Source of the DNA: Dehalococcoidia bacterium
GTDB taxonomy: Bacteria; Chloroflexota; Dehalococcoidia; UBA3495
Reading direction: 5' to 3'
Assembly (NCBI GenBank): GCA_002708395.1
Contig: PANP01000059.1
Span: 10,744-16,571, forward strand
Length of the DNA: 5,828 nt
The notes beneath the pieces were generated by a model. The model saw only the letters and a list, made by a program, of their open reading frames with translations, had not been told where the DNA came from and searched no databases. Shown here in pieces: positions 5,492 through 5,828 of this stretch. Numbering within the stretch: position 1 is the stretch's first letter; every line of letters begins with the position of its first letter. The position numbers and the translations under genes were made by a program.

Positions 5492-5564
5492 TTCAGATGT
5501 GAATAGGTACCTGAGCGTGCCTGATTCTGCCGAATATCGTTACGGAACGGAGTAGCATCAGACC

Positions 5565-5828
5565 ATGTACCCCCTTCTGGACCGCTTAGGACTGGAATAC
5601 CAGTTATGGTTGCCCCCGGCTGCCTTCGGAGTGATTTTCCTGGTTTCGTTGCTGGCGGCTTGGATCTTCCACAAGCTGATTTTCCGCTTGGTTCTCCATC
5701 TGTCCCAATGGACCCCGTCTGACATGGACTCAAGAATGATGCTGGCCACCCGTTGGCCTCTCACATTGGGAATCTTGGTATTGGGTGCCTATCTGGCGGT
5801 GACCATGGCCCTTGGCGTTCCAAGAGTC
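5565..5828 (+). CDS. Probable MscS-family mechanosensitive ion channel, N-terminal 88 residues only
   Basis: Partial membrane protein running off the right edge with no stop. A first hydrophobic helix spans about 14-34 (LWLPPAAFGVIFLVSLLAAWI) and a second about 65-84. Between them is a positively charged stretch, HKLIFRLVLHL, and a polar DMDSRMMLATRWPL segment. This arrangement, with a D-x-x-x-x-x-L-x-x-x-R-x-P-L stretch before the next helix, is typical of the start of MscS-like channels that relieve osmotic pressure in the inner membrane, but the diagnostic pore helix and beta domain lie outside the window. ATG 5565 follows an in-frame stop at 5553-5555, so no earlier start is possible; CGGAG sits 12 nt upstream. 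The assignment rests on hydropathy and general resemblance, so another multi-pass protein cannot be excluded. Confidence 0.6.
   Translation, partial: MYPLLDRLGLEYQLWLPPAAFGVIFLVSLLAAWIFHKLIFRLVLHLSQWTPSDMDSRMMLATRWPLTLGILVLGAYLAVTMALGVPRV

Larger units (their letters stand above)
5282..5564. other. Intergenic region between pcm and the channel gene
   Basis: The 283 bp carry a small inverted repeat just after pcm, a pyrimidine-rich stretch (about 5331-5365) and the promoter for the downstream gene. A TTG-start reading frame of 86 codons (5295-5555) crosses it, but it has no ribosome site, overlaps the promoter and shows no family motif, so I do not call it a gene. Confidence 0.6.

Noticed and set aside
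5295..5555. 86-codon plus-strand frame between pcm and the channel gene
   Set aside because: TTG start without a ribosome site, overlaps a consensus -10, and no recognisable family or membrane or secretion pattern.
1..5828. CRISPR array, insertion sequence, tRNA or rRNA, phage genes
   Set aside because: No regularly spaced repeats, transposase motifs, terminal inverted repeats, cloverleaf or rRNA-like stretches were seen; the window is dense with housekeeping genes.

Overview
The window holds most of a leftward (minus-strand) tetrapyrrole operon, a divergent promoter region, and two rightward genes. Six genes are recognisable by family. The two end genes run off the window.

Minus strand, in order of transcription from about 4450 down to 1: a small MerR/BldC-type helix-turn-helix regulator; a two-domain siroheme decarboxylase (AhbA and AhbB fused); a single-domain precorrin-2 dehydrogenase; hydroxymethylbilane synthase (hemC); and a fused uroporphyrinogen-III C-methyltransferase/uroporphyrinogen-III synthase (cobA-hemD), whose HemD half is cut by the left edge. 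Spacing is tight: 61 bp after the regulator, then 3 bp, 0 bp and 34 bp. Together the enzymes turn porphobilinogen into uroporphyrinogen III (HemC, HemD), precorrin-2 (CobA) and sirohydrochlorin (dehydrogenase). After iron insertion, the decarboxylase acts on siroheme to give 12,18-didecarboxysiroheme. The decarboxylase implies that siroheme feeds the alternative (siroheme-dependent) heme route or heme d1 synthesis, rather than serving only sulfite or nitrite reductases. No dedicated chelatase, hemA, hemB, hemL, ahbC or ahbD lies inside the window; some may lie past the left edge.

Positions 4451-4615 are a divergent intergenic region. Both flanking genes have a CTATAG/-10-like element only 5-9 nt before the ATG and no Shine-Dalgarno sequence, which suggests leaderless transcripts. 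A tandem 10-bp direct repeat lies over the regulator's own start region.

Plus strand: a protein-L-isoaspartate O-methyltransferase (pcm), a 283-bp gap with a good extended -10 promoter, and the first 88 codons of a membrane protein that resembles an MscS-type mechanosensitive channel.

The organism is a bacterium of moderately high GC. The cobA-hemD fusion, the single-domain precorrin-2 dehydrogenase, the fused AhbAB, TTG starts and apparent leaderless promoters would fit Chloroflexota (Dehalococcoidia/SAR202-like) or another deep-branching, possibly anaerobic lineage. That placement is an inference from gene style and not a marker-gene result.
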